Shown: piece after piece, positions 11,079 to 18,793 of the stretch
Numbering within the stretch: the first letter of the stretch is position 1
Layout of the letters: every line of letters begins with the position of its first letter
Source: Neptuniibacter marinus
GTDB lineage: Bacteria; Pseudomonadota; Gammaproteobacteria; Pseudomonadales; Balneatricaceae
Direction: 5' to 3'
DNA length: 64,000 bases
Assembly (NCBI RefSeq): GCF_001597725.1
Contig: NZ_LUTR01000002.1
Span: forward strand, 310,001-374,000
Notes under the pieces: generated by a model
The model's database searches: none
Seen by the model: the letters and a program-made list of their open reading frames with translations, nothing else
Told to the model about the DNA's origin: nothing
Translations under genes and position numbers: made by a program

Positions 11079-11282
11079 ATGAGCGATAAGAAAAATAGCA
11101 CAATACCACTAAATCAATTTCTGGATATCCGCCATGTTGATGAAATAATGAAAGCGGATGAAAACAGTTGGTGGGTACAGCGCCGCTCTATAGGCGTAAA
11201 CGGCAAGCTCAGCAGCCAATCACGTATTGTATTTTTTGCTCATACCCAAGCCGCCGCCGAACAATGGATAAGAACGCAATAA
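11079..11282 (+). CDS. Small hypothetical protein
   Basis: Encodes 67 residues beginning MSDKKN and containing ENSWWVQRRSIGVNGK and AAAEQWIRTQ. I do not recognise the family. The start at 11079 is preferred because the purine-rich AAAAGGAAAAGG lies about ten bases before it. An in-frame ATG at 11034 has no ribosome site. It is soluble-looking and basic, with no membrane segment. It stands alone between the efflux operon and the D-glutamate cluster, with hairpins on both sides. It could belong to neither. Confidence 0.55.
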   Translation: MSDKKNSTIPLNQFLDIRHVDEIMKADENSWWVQRRSIGVNGKLSSQSRIVFFAHTQAAAEQWIRTQ

Positions 11283-11311
11283 GAATCTATCCTTAATCTC
11301 GCACTACCGAT

Positions 11312-11326
11312 CCGCTTAATAAGCGG
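11312..11326. terminator. Short hairpin upstream of the D-glutamate cluster
   Basis: CCGCTT-AAT-AAGCGG forms a 6-bp stem 30 bases after the small ORF. It has no T run. It may end that gene or lie in the leader of the next operon. Confidence 0.35.
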
Positions 11327-11400
11327 GTTCATCGTTGCAAACTTCCGCGGATAGATAACTGAAAACTATAGATTCCAGCTCACCATATATAGGGTTAGAT

Positions 11401-12189
11401 ATGACATCAGATAAAACGCCTTTACAGATTCGCCAGATGATTCGTCACGGTGAACATAATGCAAATACCTCTGGTCTAGCTCAAGGTTTCGTACAGGGTA
11501 ACTTGGCCATTATGCCGCAAGACTGGGCTAATGATTTTTTAAGATTTTGCCAACTAAACCCTAAACCTTGTCCTATTGTTGGCATGTCTAACAAGCCCGG
11601 TGACTTTATGCTGCCAGATCTAGGTGAAGATTTAGATATTCGCCGCGATGTACCTAAATATCGTATCTATGAAAATGGCCAACTCACACAAGAACTTAAT
11701 GATGTATCAGAGGTTTGGCGCGATGATCTTGTTACTTTTGTGCTAGGTTGCTCCTTTTCTTTTGAGGAAGCACTGATAGCCGACGGGCTAGAGATCAGAA
11801 ACATTACAGAAGGCGTCAATGTGCCTATGTATCGAACCAATATTGAATGCCGTCCTGCGGGTCGCTTCAGTGGATCAACGGTTGTTAGCATGCGTCCAAT
11901 GAAAGCCGCCGATGCAATTCGCGCAGTCCAGATCTGTACACGTTTCCCTTCTGTACATGGTGCGCCACTCCATTTAGGTGATCCATCACAGATTGGTATC
12001 ACTGATATCAACCAACCAGACTTTGGCGATGCTGTCACAATTAAAGAGGACGAACTACCTGTTTTCTGGGCCTGCGGAGTGACACCTCAGGTCGCTATAG
12101 AGCAAGCAAAACCGCCCTTCTGTATTACACACAGCCCCGGTCATATGATCATTACTGATCTACCCAATTCTCGTTTAGCTATTCTTTAA
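11401..12189 (+). CDS. DUF1445 protein, D-glutamate cyclase-like (N-terminal half of DGLUCY)
   Basis: A 262-residue protein of the DUF1445 family, often annotated as a putative hydro-lyase. It matches the N-terminal half of the animal mitochondrial D-glutamate cyclase DGLUCY, for example in [21 protein letters not shown] and [12 protein letters not shown]. Animal DGLUCY converts D-glutamate to 5-oxo-D-proline. Here the second half of that enzyme (DUF4392) is a separate gene at 14617, with the 5-oxoprolinase genes between them. The operon context strongly suggests a role in D-glutamate or 5-oxoproline metabolism. The exact reaction of this protein is inferred. Confidence 0.82.
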   Translation: MTSDKTPLQIRQMIRHGEHNANTSGLAQGFVQGNLAIMPQDWANDFLRFCQLNPKPCPIVGMSNKPGDFMLPDLGEDLDIRRDVPKYRIYENGQLTQELNDVSEVWRDDLVTFVLGCSFSFEEALIADGLEIRNITEGVNVPMYRTNIECRPAGRFSGSTVVSMRPMKAADAIRAVQICTRFPSVHGAPLHLGDPSQIGITDINQPDFGDAVTIKEDELPVFWACGVTPQVAIEQAKPPFCITHSPGHMIITDLPNSRLAIL

Positions 12190-12202
12190 TAAGGAGCGGT
12201 CT

Positions 12203-12937
12203 ATGTCATTACGCTTAAATTGTGATCTAGGTGAAAGCTTTGGCTCTTGGAAGATGGGCTTAGATGAAGCGGTCATGCCTCATATTGATCAAGCAAACAT
12301 AGCCTGCGGATTTCACGCAGGTGATCCGTTAGTAATGCAAAAAACATTGGAATTAGCTAAACAAAATAAAGTCACTGTTGGGGCTCATCCTGGCTACCCC
12401 GATTTAGTCGGTTTTGGTCGTCGCAGTATTAAAGCCAGCAGCGCTGAATTAAAAGCTATGCTGACCTATCAGATATCGGCTATGGATGGGATGGCTAAAT
12501 CCGTAGGCTTAACCTTGGAATACGTTAAACCCCACGGTGCAATGTATAACGATATGATGGCTGATAAATCGGTTCGTGAGATTGTTATGCAAACCATCGC
12601 AGATTACCACCAGCCGCTGATATTAATGTTACAAAGCACGCCTGAGGCAGAACAGCATCAACAGGAAGCCGATGCTATAGACATCAAACTCTGGTTTGAG
12701 ATCTTTGCCGACCGCTGTTATGACGACGATGGCAAATTACTCGCACGCAGCCGCGAAGGTGCAGTCCACAATAAAGAAAAAATGCTCGAGCAAGTAAAAC
12801 AGCTAAAAGAGACAAGTACAGTCACTACTGTCAGCGGAAGCCGACTTAAGCTTCGAGCCGATACACTCTGCGTCCACGGTGACAATATGGATGGTATTAA
12901 TGCAATCCAGCAGATCCGCGAGCTTATTAGATCATGA
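12203..12937 (+). CDS. pxpA: 5-oxoprolinase subunit A (LamB/YcsF family)
   Basis: Subunit of the ATP-dependent prokaryotic 5-oxoprolinase, which opens 5-oxoproline to glutamate. The 244-residue protein begins LNCDLGESFGSWKMG and has IACGFHAGDP, VGAHPGYPDLVGFGRR and EYVKPHGAMYN, the family signatures. AAGGAG precedes the ATG. It is 13 bases after the DUF1445 gene, and its end overlaps pxpB (ATGA). PxpA is not sufficient alone; the PxpB and PxpC partners are present directly downstream. Confidence 0.95.
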   Translation: MSLRLNCDLGESFGSWKMGLDEAVMPHIDQANIACGFHAGDPLVMQKTLELAKQNKVTVGAHPGYPDLVGFGRRSIKASSAELKAMLTYQISAMDGMAKSVGLTLEYVKPHGAMYNDMMADKSVREIVMQTIADYHQPLILMLQSTPEAEQHQQEADAIDIKLWFEIFADRCYDDDGKLLARSREGAVHNKEKMLEQVKQLKETSTVTTVSGSRLKLRADTLCVHGDNMDGINAIQQIRELIRS

Positions 12938-13611
12938 ACATTAAAGTTGCCGGTGAAAATGCACTCATCATCTACTTTGGTGAAAAAACCGACCCCGCCA
13001 CATCCGCCAAAGTGCAGCAAGCCGTCACCATCTTAGAAAAGGAACTGGCCGAGCAGCTGATTGATATGGTGCCATCCTACGCCTCACTCTTAGTGATCTA
13101 TGACATGCTCCGCTGTGATCACTTGGAGATTCGTAGTCAATTACGCAAACTCCTTGGCCAGCTAGAAGAAAGCAGCGCTATATCTGGAAAAATAGTGACT
13201 TTACCGGCGTACTACAGCACAGAATCAGGCCCCGACTTAGAGGCATTAGCAACACGGGCTCAACTCAATATCGAAGAGGTTATAAAGATCCACAGCGATA
13301 TGGAATACCGAGTTTATGCTATAGGTTTTGCACCAGGATTTGCTTATCTAGGAGAAGTTGATCCACGTATTGCTGCACCACGTCTATCTACACCTCGCCA
13401 GAAAGTACCAAAAGGTGCGGTTGCTATCGCCGATCAGCAAACTGCTGTCTACCCGGCGGTGTCACCGGGTGGATGGAATTTAATCGGCCTTTGTCCAGCG
13501 CCTATGTTTGACCCAAAAGCCGAACCGACAATGCCTGTCCAAGTGGGTGATAGAGTTAAATTTGAACCTATTAACCGTGAACAGTTTATCGCGTTAGGAG
13601 GCCAACTATGA
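12934..13611 (+). CDS. pxpB: 5-oxoprolinase subunit B (KipI family)
   Basis: Partner of PxpC in the 5-oxoprolinase complex. The 225-residue protein contains the conserved segment FAPGFAYLGEVDPRI followed by LSTPRQKVPKGAVAIAD, typical of KipI/PxpB. In Bacillus the homologue KipI also inhibits a sporulation kinase; in this setting the metabolic role is the likely one. It overlaps pxpA by four bases and pxpC by four bases, so the three subunits are made from one coupled message. Confidence 0.95.
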   Translation: MNIKVAGENALIIYFGEKTDPATSAKVQQAVTILEKELAEQLIDMVPSYASLLVIYDMLRCDHLEIRSQLRKLLGQLEESSAISGKIVTLPAYYSTESGPDLEALATRAQLNIEEVIKIHSDMEYRVYAIGFAPGFAYLGEVDPRIAAPRLSTPRQKVPKGAVAIADQQTAVYPAVSPGGWNLIGLCPAPMFDPKAEPTMPVQVGDRVKFEPINREQFIALGGQL

Positions 13612-14549
13612 GTGGTTTTAAAGTACTTCAGCCCGGCCTCCTTACACTTATTCAAGATGCGGGGCGTTTTGGCCACCACCGTATTGGGCTAACAACCGGC
13701 GGCCCTTTAGATGCACAAGCCTTCAAATGGGCTAATCGTCTATTGGGAAATGCATTAAATAGCACCCTACTTGAAGTCAGCATCGGCGGGCTCGTACTAG
13801 AATCAGAAGTCGACACCCATTTAGTCGTTACTGGCGCTGAAATGCCACTGAAGATCAACGGGGTGGAACAAGATCGTTGGCATGCCCATCACATACACCA
13901 AGGAGACCGCATCGAGCTTGGCTTTTCTACTCAAGGGGCTAGAGCCTATTTAGCTGTCACTAATGGCTTTAACGTAGAACACAGTTTTTCCAGTAGCTCG
14001 ACCGTCTCCCGCGAAGGCATTGGCGGGCTGAATGGCGGAAAACTACAGCAGGGTGATTATCTACGCTGCGAACCTGACACTCAAGGTCAAGCGTTTCGCT
14101 TAGCTGAGCATCATCGCCCAAGTTACACCGATAATATAAGCCTACGTGTTATTACTGGCTATCAAGAACAAGCCTTCAGCGATCTTGATAAACGTATGTT
14201 TTTTAGCAGCGAATATGAAGTAACTAATCGGGCAGACCGTATGGGCTATCGCCTTTCAGGCCCGGAAATAAAAGCATCAATGGATGGTATTTTATCGGAA
14301 GGGATCTGCCATGGCGCTATTCAAATTCCAGCCGATGGCCAGCCAATAGTACTGCTTAATGATCGCCAGACTATTGGCGGTTACCCCAAAATAGGCTCAA
14401 TGATCTCCCTTGACACCGCCCGCTTAGCACAGCAATTACCAGGCTCTACCGTCTCATTTGAAGAGATCAGTATTGATGAAGCCCATAACTTACACTGCCT
14501 TGCCCACGTAAAATTTGAACGAACAACACCCGAAAACATAGGCAAGTAG
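13608..14549 (+). CDS. pxpC: 5-oxoprolinase subunit C (KipA / biotin-dependent carboxylase-like)
   Basis: Third subunit of the 5-oxoprolinase, 313 residues, with the family phrases LIQDAGRFGHHRIGLTTGGPLD, RMGYRLSGP and SEGICHGAIQIP. Databases often call this family a biotin-dependent carboxyltransferase because a similar domain is fused to urea and acyl-CoA carboxylases. The adjacent pxpA and pxpB make 5-oxoprolinase the better name. The stop is followed after 67 bases by the DUF4392 gene, with a small CGCAGC hairpin between them. Confidence 0.94.
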   Translation: MSGFKVLQPGLLTLIQDAGRFGHHRIGLTTGGPLDAQAFKWANRLLGNALNSTLLEVSIGGLVLESEVDTHLVVTGAEMPLKINGVEQDRWHAHHIHQGDRIELGFSTQGARAYLAVTNGFNVEHSFSSSSTVSREGIGGLNGGKLQQGDYLRCEPDTQGQAFRLAEHHRPSYTDNISLRVITGYQEQAFSDLDKRMFFSSEYEVTNRADRMGYRLSGPEIKASMDGILSEGICHGAIQIPADGQPIVLLNDRQTIGGYPKIGSMISLDTARLAQQLPGSTVSFEEISIDEAHNLHCLAHVKFERTTPENIGK

Positions 14550-14573
14550 TACGTTAAGAGACGAATACGCGTT

Positions 14574-14588
14574 CGCAGCCTAGCTGCG
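14574..14588. promoter_or_regulatory. Small hairpin between pxpC and the DUF4392 gene
   Basis: CGCAGC-CTA-GCTGCG forms a perfect 6-bp stem with a 3-base loop. There is no T run, so it is more likely an RNA-stability or attenuating element than a full terminator. Confidence 0.35.
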
Positions 14589-14616
14589 GGTCAACATAAT
14601 TTTGGAAACAAAACCT

Positions 14617-15468
14617 ATGCAGAACAACTCGATCAACGAAGCAGTATTAAGCAAACAAATTGAAGATCTATTAGTTGCGCGTAATCTACGTGGGATGAAA
14701 ACAATACAGCCAGCACTGGCCAGCGGCTACTATCTGCGTGCCGCTCGCACACTCAACAAATGTAAAGGCCATGTATTGATTGGCACAGGCTTTCCGGTTG
14801 TTGATACGTTTGAAACCGATGGTCCTGTAGGAGCGATCGCCCTTTACCAAGCATTAGAAGCCTTAGGCGCTACCCCCGTTATTGTTTGTGGCCCTCCCGT
14901 ATCCCAAGCACTAATGAACAATTACCGTATACACGAGATCAGCGTCGGTGAGCATCAAGAGCGTACGCTAGAAGCTTTCAAAGCTTTATATAACTACAAC
15001 CCTGACGCAGTATTATCAATTGAACGTCCAGGACAGGCGGAAGATGGCGAATACTACAATATGCGCGGTGAAAGCATCAGCGATCGCACAGCCTGCTTCG
15101 ATACCTTCGTCCGTAATGCAAAATGCCCAACAATAGGCATTGGCGATGGCGGTAACGAGATCGGCATGGGCAATATTCAAGAAGCCCTGAAAGAGCTCGA
15201 TATTATGGCATCCGCCACAAAAGTAGATGAACTGCTTATTGCCGACGTTTCTAACTGGGGCGCATACGGAATTATCACGTTTCTAAGCCTCTGGAACGAC
15301 AAAGACCTACTTAATGATGTTAAGCCTATCGAGATTCTGAAATACCTATCAAAACTAGGTAGTGTCGATGGCGTCACCCGTGAAAACGAGCTAACCGAAG
15401 ATGGCTTACCCGTTTCCGAGGGAGACAGTATTATTGCCGAACTACGTGGATTAATCGGTTATAACTAA
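14617..15468 (+). CDS. DUF4392 protein, D-glutamate cyclase C-terminal-like
   Basis: A 283-residue protein matching DUF4392, the C-terminal half of animal DGLUCY. It shows GTGFPVVDTFETDGPVGA, the highly conserved GIGDGGNEIGMG (about residue 173), and VSNWGAYGI. The start at 14617 (MQNNS) is taken; a TTG at 14602 is possible. Together with the DUF1445 gene upstream it would reconstitute a split DGLUCY. That the two form one enzyme is inference; gene order, with pxpABC between them, supports it. Confidence 0.82.
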   Translation: MQNNSINEAVLSKQIEDLLVARNLRGMKTIQPALASGYYLRAARTLNKCKGHVLIGTGFPVVDTFETDGPVGAIALYQALEALGATPVIVCGPPVSQALMNNYRIHEISVGEHQERTLEAFKALYNYNPDAVLSIERPGQAEDGEYYNMRGESISDRTACFDTFVRNAKCPTIGIGDGGNEIGMGNIQEALKELDIMASATKVDELLIADVSNWGAYGIITFLSLWNDKDLLNDVKPIEILKYLSKLGSVDGVTRENELTEDGLPVSEGDSIIAELRGLIGYN

Positions 15469-15500
15469 AACCGAACGACGATTTTAAGCTATATTCGTAT

Positions 15501-15533
15501 GCCAATCTTGGCTCTTTATGACCCTAGATTGGC
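15501..15533. promoter_or_regulatory. Dyad between the DUF4392 gene and the LysR gene
   Basis: GCCAATCT and AGATTGGC form an 8-bp dyad 17 bases apart, 42 bases before the LysR start. It could be a weak terminator of the pxp operon or the regulator's own binding site. The sequence does not decide between these. Confidence 0.35.
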
Positions 15534-15574
15534 TGAACAGACTTAGTTATAGTGAGTAGCTTCATTTTAATGAG

Positions 15575-16465
15575 ATGCGCGCTATGCGTCTAAGAAATAT
15601 AAACACCTTTGTAAAAGTCGCAAGGCTCGGTAGTTTCCACGCGGCGGCTCAACAACTCCATGCGACTCAGCCCACAATCTCTGCTCGAATCAATTCACTC
15701 GAAGATGAATTAGGCGTACAACTTTTTATCCGCGATCAACGGGGCACTCATCTCTCTCCACGCGGCGTACAACTACTTCCTTATGCAGAAAAGATTCTCG
15801 CTATCAGTCAAGAGATGAAGGAGCAGGTCAGCGAAGAGAACCCTCAACGAGGTACATTACGTATCGGCATTACCGATACCCTCTCGTACCTGTGGCTATC
15901 TGACTTACTTAAGCACTGGCAAAAGCAATATCCACTTATATCGTTTGAGCTTATTAGTGATGTCACTACAACACTAACTAAGCAACTAGAGGAGTATCAA
16001 CTCGACTTAGCACTAACCGTCTCCAACCTTACTCCCCACCCAAAACTGGTAAGCGAACCCTTATGCAGTTATCCACAGCACTGGGTTGGCTCACCCAATC
16101 ACCCAAATATTGATAAAATAACCACGATTACCGACCTTACTCGCTACTCAATTCTTAGTTTTCCCCGCAATACTCGCCCATGGGAATATATGCAGCAGCT
16201 ATTTGCACCTTACAAGGACGACCCACTGCTTTTTCATACCTGTAGCTCAGTTATAAATCTATTATCCTTAGCTCAACAAGCTATTGGGGTTGCTCTACTT
16301 CCTGAGCCTGTTATCAAAGACTCCTTAGTGCAGGGGTCACTTATAAAACTCGACATCGGACAACGCCCCCCCGATTTAGGTTTTAGCTGCCACTGGCGTT
16401 TAGATGACGATCGAATTTTGCCTAAACTATTAGCCGACAGCAGTCGTGAAATCATTACCAGCTAA
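15575..16465 (+). CDS. LysR-family transcriptional regulator
   Basis: A 296-residue LTTR. The N-terminal winged helix (RNINTFVKVARLGSFHAAAQQLHATQPTISARINSLE) is followed by a periplasmic-binding-like sensor domain from about residue 90. An alternative start at 15584 would drop three residues. It lies directly after the DUF4392 gene and before the D-amino acid aminotransferase, all on one strand. The likely targets are these genes, with an amino acid or oxoproline as effector. That assignment is by position only. Confidence 0.9.
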   Translation: MRAMRLRNINTFVKVARLGSFHAAAQQLHATQPTISARINSLEDELGVQLFIRDQRGTHLSPRGVQLLPYAEKILAISQEMKEQVSEENPQRGTLRIGITDTLSYLWLSDLLKHWQKQYPLISFELISDVTTTLTKQLEEYQLDLALTVSNLTPHPKLVSEPLCSYPQHWVGSPNHPNIDKITTITDLTRYSILSFPRNTRPWEYMQQLFAPYKDDPLLFHTCSSVINLLSLAQQAIGVALLPEPVIKDSLVQGSLIKLDIGQRPPDLGFSCHWRLDDDRILPKLLADSSREIITS

Positions 16466-16835
16466 AACCTTAGGAAATGATCATCAACAACACGCACCTT
16501 AATGATTAGCTAAATAAGCTACCAAATAAGAAAAATATAGATAAAAAACCTGTATTTTAAAATTATAAAAGAATATTTCATTATTTTTATTAAGCTATTG
16601 AAAGAAATAAACTTTTACTAGAAACTTCGCATCCAGCTGCTTCAGCCTAAAGATCGGCCCTGCTGTTCTGTCGATAGGTAAAATCAACAGACTCACCAAA
16701 CAGCACTCAACACATTCCGATAATGTGTGACTAAACAAAGCCGTCTAGTGCTATGCCCTTTTATATACAACGCTATACTTAGCAGACGACTAGAAGCAGA
16801 AAACCCATAAGCATATAAGTGGAAGGAACGTTAGT
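16466..16835. other. Intergenic region, 370 bases
   Basis: AT-rich between 16500 and 16620, then mixed composition. No ORF, RNA gene or strong hairpin was seen. It probably contains the promoter of the aminotransferase gene. GGAAGGAACG, six bases before the ATG at 16836, is its ribosome site. Confidence 0.6.
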
Positions 16836-17699
16836 ATGAGCATTTCATACCTGAATGGCGAATATCAGCCCCTGTCAGAAGCACGAATTTCTCCTCTCGA
16901 TCGAGGCTTTTTATTCGGCGACGGCATTTATGAAGTTATCCCATACTATGCTGGGAAATCTGTAGGCTTAATGCCCCACATCGAACGTATGATCAATGGC
17001 CTTGCCGCGATTGAGATCAAATGCACAAAGACAGCGGAAGAGTGGAAAACTCTTCTGGATGACCTTGTTGCACGCAACAGCGACTTAGCAACTAATCTAG
17101 GCGTCTATGTTCATATCTCACGCGGAACCGACGTAAAGCGTTACCACGCCTACCCAGAAAATGTTGAGCCGACGGTCTTTGCTTTCACATTCCCAATCAA
17201 AGACCCTGAGCCTGTAGATCGCGCTAAAGTAACTCAATACAGCATGATCAGCACTGAAGATCTTCGCTGGCAGCGTTGTCACATTAAATCAACTGCGCTA
17301 TTGGGTAACGTGATTCATTTCCAAGAAGGCTACTCCTCTGGAAACGATGAAGCCCTACTCTACAACGCCGACGGTGAATTGACAGAAGGCAGCTCATGCA
17401 ACGCCTTTATCGTAAAAGATGGCGTTGTCATCACACCGATTCAGGATAACCAAATCCTACCGGGTATTACCCGCCGTATTATTTTGGACAGCCTAAAAGC
17501 CGACGGCTCGCTAAAAGTAGAAGAGCGTGTTGTGACAATGGACGAAGTGCGCAATGCAGACGAGCTATGGATTACTAGCTCATCGAAAGAGATCGCACCC
17601 GTAACTAAACTTGACGGCAAACCGGTCGGCAACGGTGAAGTGGGCGAAGTTTGGGAAAAAGCGTTCCAGATCTATACTGATACGAAATATGATTTCTAA
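16836..17699 (+). CDS. D-amino acid aminotransferase (PLP fold type IV)
   Basis: Likely transfers the amino group between D-alanine and 2-oxoglutarate, giving D-glutamate and pyruvate. The 287-residue length and start (LNGEYQPLSEARISPLDRGFLFGDGIYEV) are typical. The PLP lysine is in RCHIKSTALLGN, near residue 151. TEGSSCNAFIV and LPGITRRIILD are further family marks. Branched-chain aminotransferase and aminodeoxychorismate lyase are relatives, but the IKS motif and overall pattern favour Dat. Its position beside the D-glutamate cyclase-like genes fits a D-amino acid salvage route. Confidence 0.88.
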   Translation: MSISYLNGEYQPLSEARISPLDRGFLFGDGIYEVIPYYAGKSVGLMPHIERMINGLAAIEIKCTKTAEEWKTLLDDLVARNSDLATNLGVYVHISRGTDVKRYHAYPENVEPTVFAFTFPIKDPEPVDRAKVTQYSMISTEDLRWQRCHIKSTALLGNVIHFQEGYSSGNDEALLYNADGELTEGSSCNAFIVKDGVVITPIQDNQILPGITRRIILDSLKADGSLKVEERVVTMDEVRNADELWITSSSKEIAPVTKLDGKPVGNGEVGEVWEKAFQIYTDTKYDF

Positions 17700-17722
17700 A
17701 GAGTAGGCATCATCTATCGTAA

Positions 17723-17751
17723 AAAACGCATCCAATGGATGCGTTTTTTTT
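17723..17751 (+). terminator. Strong intrinsic terminator after the aminotransferase gene
   Basis: AAAACGCATCC-AAT-GGATGCGTTTT makes an 11-bp stem with a 3-base loop and an unbroken T run. It marks the end of the native chromosomal segment; the yicC remnant at the island end begins about 15 bases later. Confidence 0.92.
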
Positions 17752-17766
17752 GCGCTCAGGTCAGCT

Positions 17767-17795
17767 TATGGTTCTTCGATATCCTGGATCTGCTC
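17767..17795 (-). other. Island attachment site, distal end (yicC 3' remnant)
   Basis: Read on the minus strand this encodes EQIQDIEEP and a TAA stop, matching the end of yicC. The shared core with the other two sites is TGGATCTGCTC at 17785-17795. It is best read as the original chromosomal 3' tail of yicC, pushed 34 kb away from the rest of the gene by island insertion. Confidence 0.85.
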
Positions 17796-18095
17796 ATTGA
17801 GTAGCGGCCTAGACCCTAACAAACTCAATTAGTTACCGAAAAGAAACCGTTCAAAAGTGCTTATTTCTCACCACTCCCCTTGGCTTTTACTGAATATTAG
17901 TGATACTTCTTGGCTATTGAGTGTGTAAAAACAGTGCTGTTTTCACACTGCTGTTCGGGGTAAAAAATAGCAGTATTGAAAGGCTTTATCGGGCACGATT
18001 TCCGTCAACATAGCTTTGCCATTTTTTTACTGGTTCTATGCAATAGTGGTTAGTCAGTAGGAAACTCACCTAACCTGAAATGGACATTATGGTGT

Positions 18096-18159
18096 CTATT
18101 TTAATAAAAATAAGCTCAATATGGATACTATTTTAATAAAAATAAGCTCAATATGGATA
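18096..18159. repeat. Perfect 32-bp tandem duplication
   Basis: Two identical 32-base units start at 18096 and 18128 (CTATTTTAATAAAAATAAGC and onwards). The matching place in the second end repeat (near 32170) has only one unit, so the duplication arose in this copy. Confidence 0.9.
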
Positions 18160-18170
18160 CTATGGTATCC
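18155..18170. promoter_or_regulatory. Palindrome GGATACTATGGTATCC, copy 1
   Basis: Inverted repeat GGATAC/GTATCC with a 4-base centre. An identical palindrome is at 32194-32209. A related one, GGACAT-N4-GTGTC, stands about 70 bases before it (18082). Conservation inside otherwise diverged repeats suggests a protein-binding site of the island. Confidence 0.5.
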
Positions 18171-18430
18171 AATATTGATAAATCAGAGTATCGAATATCA
18201 AGGTCTACAGATTATTACCTTTGAAGTCACCTTGTATAGACCTCTAACCGCTGCATTTTCCCGTTCCGTAAAATACACAGATGATTACTTACCTTGCATC
18301 CCACACTTTTTCGCGCAGAAAAGTGTGTAATTTTACATTTTTATGCGCATAAAAGTGTAATTTGATGGTCTTTGGCATTCAGGGATTCACATTTTCGCCT
18401 TGGCCAACGCGCAAACCAAACCTAAAAACA

Positions 18431-18474
18431 GGATATAAATCCAATTATATTGAGTAAAATGGGAATATAGTCCC
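18431..18474. promoter_or_regulatory. Possible HipB operator region
   Basis: Two small dyads, GGAT-ATAA-ATCC (18431-18442) and GGGA-ATATAG-TCCC (18461-18474), stand 30 bases apart just before hipB. HipB proteins usually bind paired dyads and repress their own operon. The match to known HipB operators is only in layout. Confidence 0.4.
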
Positions 18475-18487
18475 TTTGGTTGGTGTT

Positions 18488-18793
18488 ATGGCTAAACGTG
18501 ATTTGCACAATGTACTGTTTCCAAAGCAGCGCAAAATTCTGACTCATTTTGGTGAAGACTTGCTGTTGGCTATGAAACGACGTGGTTTTACAAAAAAGCT
18601 GCTGTGTGAACGTACTGGCTTTGATCATAAAACCGTGAACAAAGTCTTCGCAGGTGATCCGGGCGTTGCCATAGGCACTTACTTAAAAGTGATGGCCGTT
18701 CTTGGCATGGAAAGCAACTTTGCAGAAATGGCCGCTCATGATGAAGTGGGTATCAAGCTGCAAAACATAAAATTGCTGGAAGGTTCAAGATGA
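18488..18793 (+). CDS. hipB: HipB-like antitoxin / XRE repressor
   Basis: A 101-residue DNA-binding protein with a helix-turn-helix near residues 40-65 (KKLLCERTGFDHKTVNKVFAG). It precedes hipA with an ATGA overlap, the usual antitoxin-toxin arrangement. The start at 18488 (MAKRDLHN) is preferred to a TTG at 18476. A clear paralogue without a toxin gene lies in the other island at 32496-32810 on the opposite strand. The two share FPxQRK, LAMKRRG and YxKVxAVLG. Expected roles: neutralise HipA and repress the operon. Confidence 0.85.
   Translation: MAKRDLHNVLFPKQRKILTHFGEDLLLAMKRRGFTKKLLCERTGFDHKTVNKVFAGDPGVAIGTYLKVMAVLGMESNFAEMAAHDEVGIKLQNIKLLEGSR

Larger units (their letters stand above)
17785..18360. 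repeat. Island end repeat, copy 1
   Basis: About 575 bases clearly homologous to 31855-32370. Shared landmarks in order are CATTGAGTAGCGG, GTTACCGAAAA, AAAGGCTTTATCG, CACGATTTCCGTCAACAT, the palindrome GGATACTATGGTATCC, and a hairpin with AAAAGTGT arms. This copy has an extra 32-bp tandem duplication (18096-18159) and lacks the paired TGCCCACCA boxes; only TTCTCACCA remains at 17865. It represents the non-integrase end of the distal island. No gene is credible in it. Confidence 0.85.

Noticed and set aside
11667-12038. Minus-strand frame of 123 codons inside the DUF1445 gene
   Set aside because: Antisense shadow with no ribosome site and no domain.
18121-18330. Open frame of 69 codons in the distal island end repeat
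   Set aside because: It arises from the 32-bp tandem duplication, has no ribosome site, and the homologous second end repeat does not preserve it.
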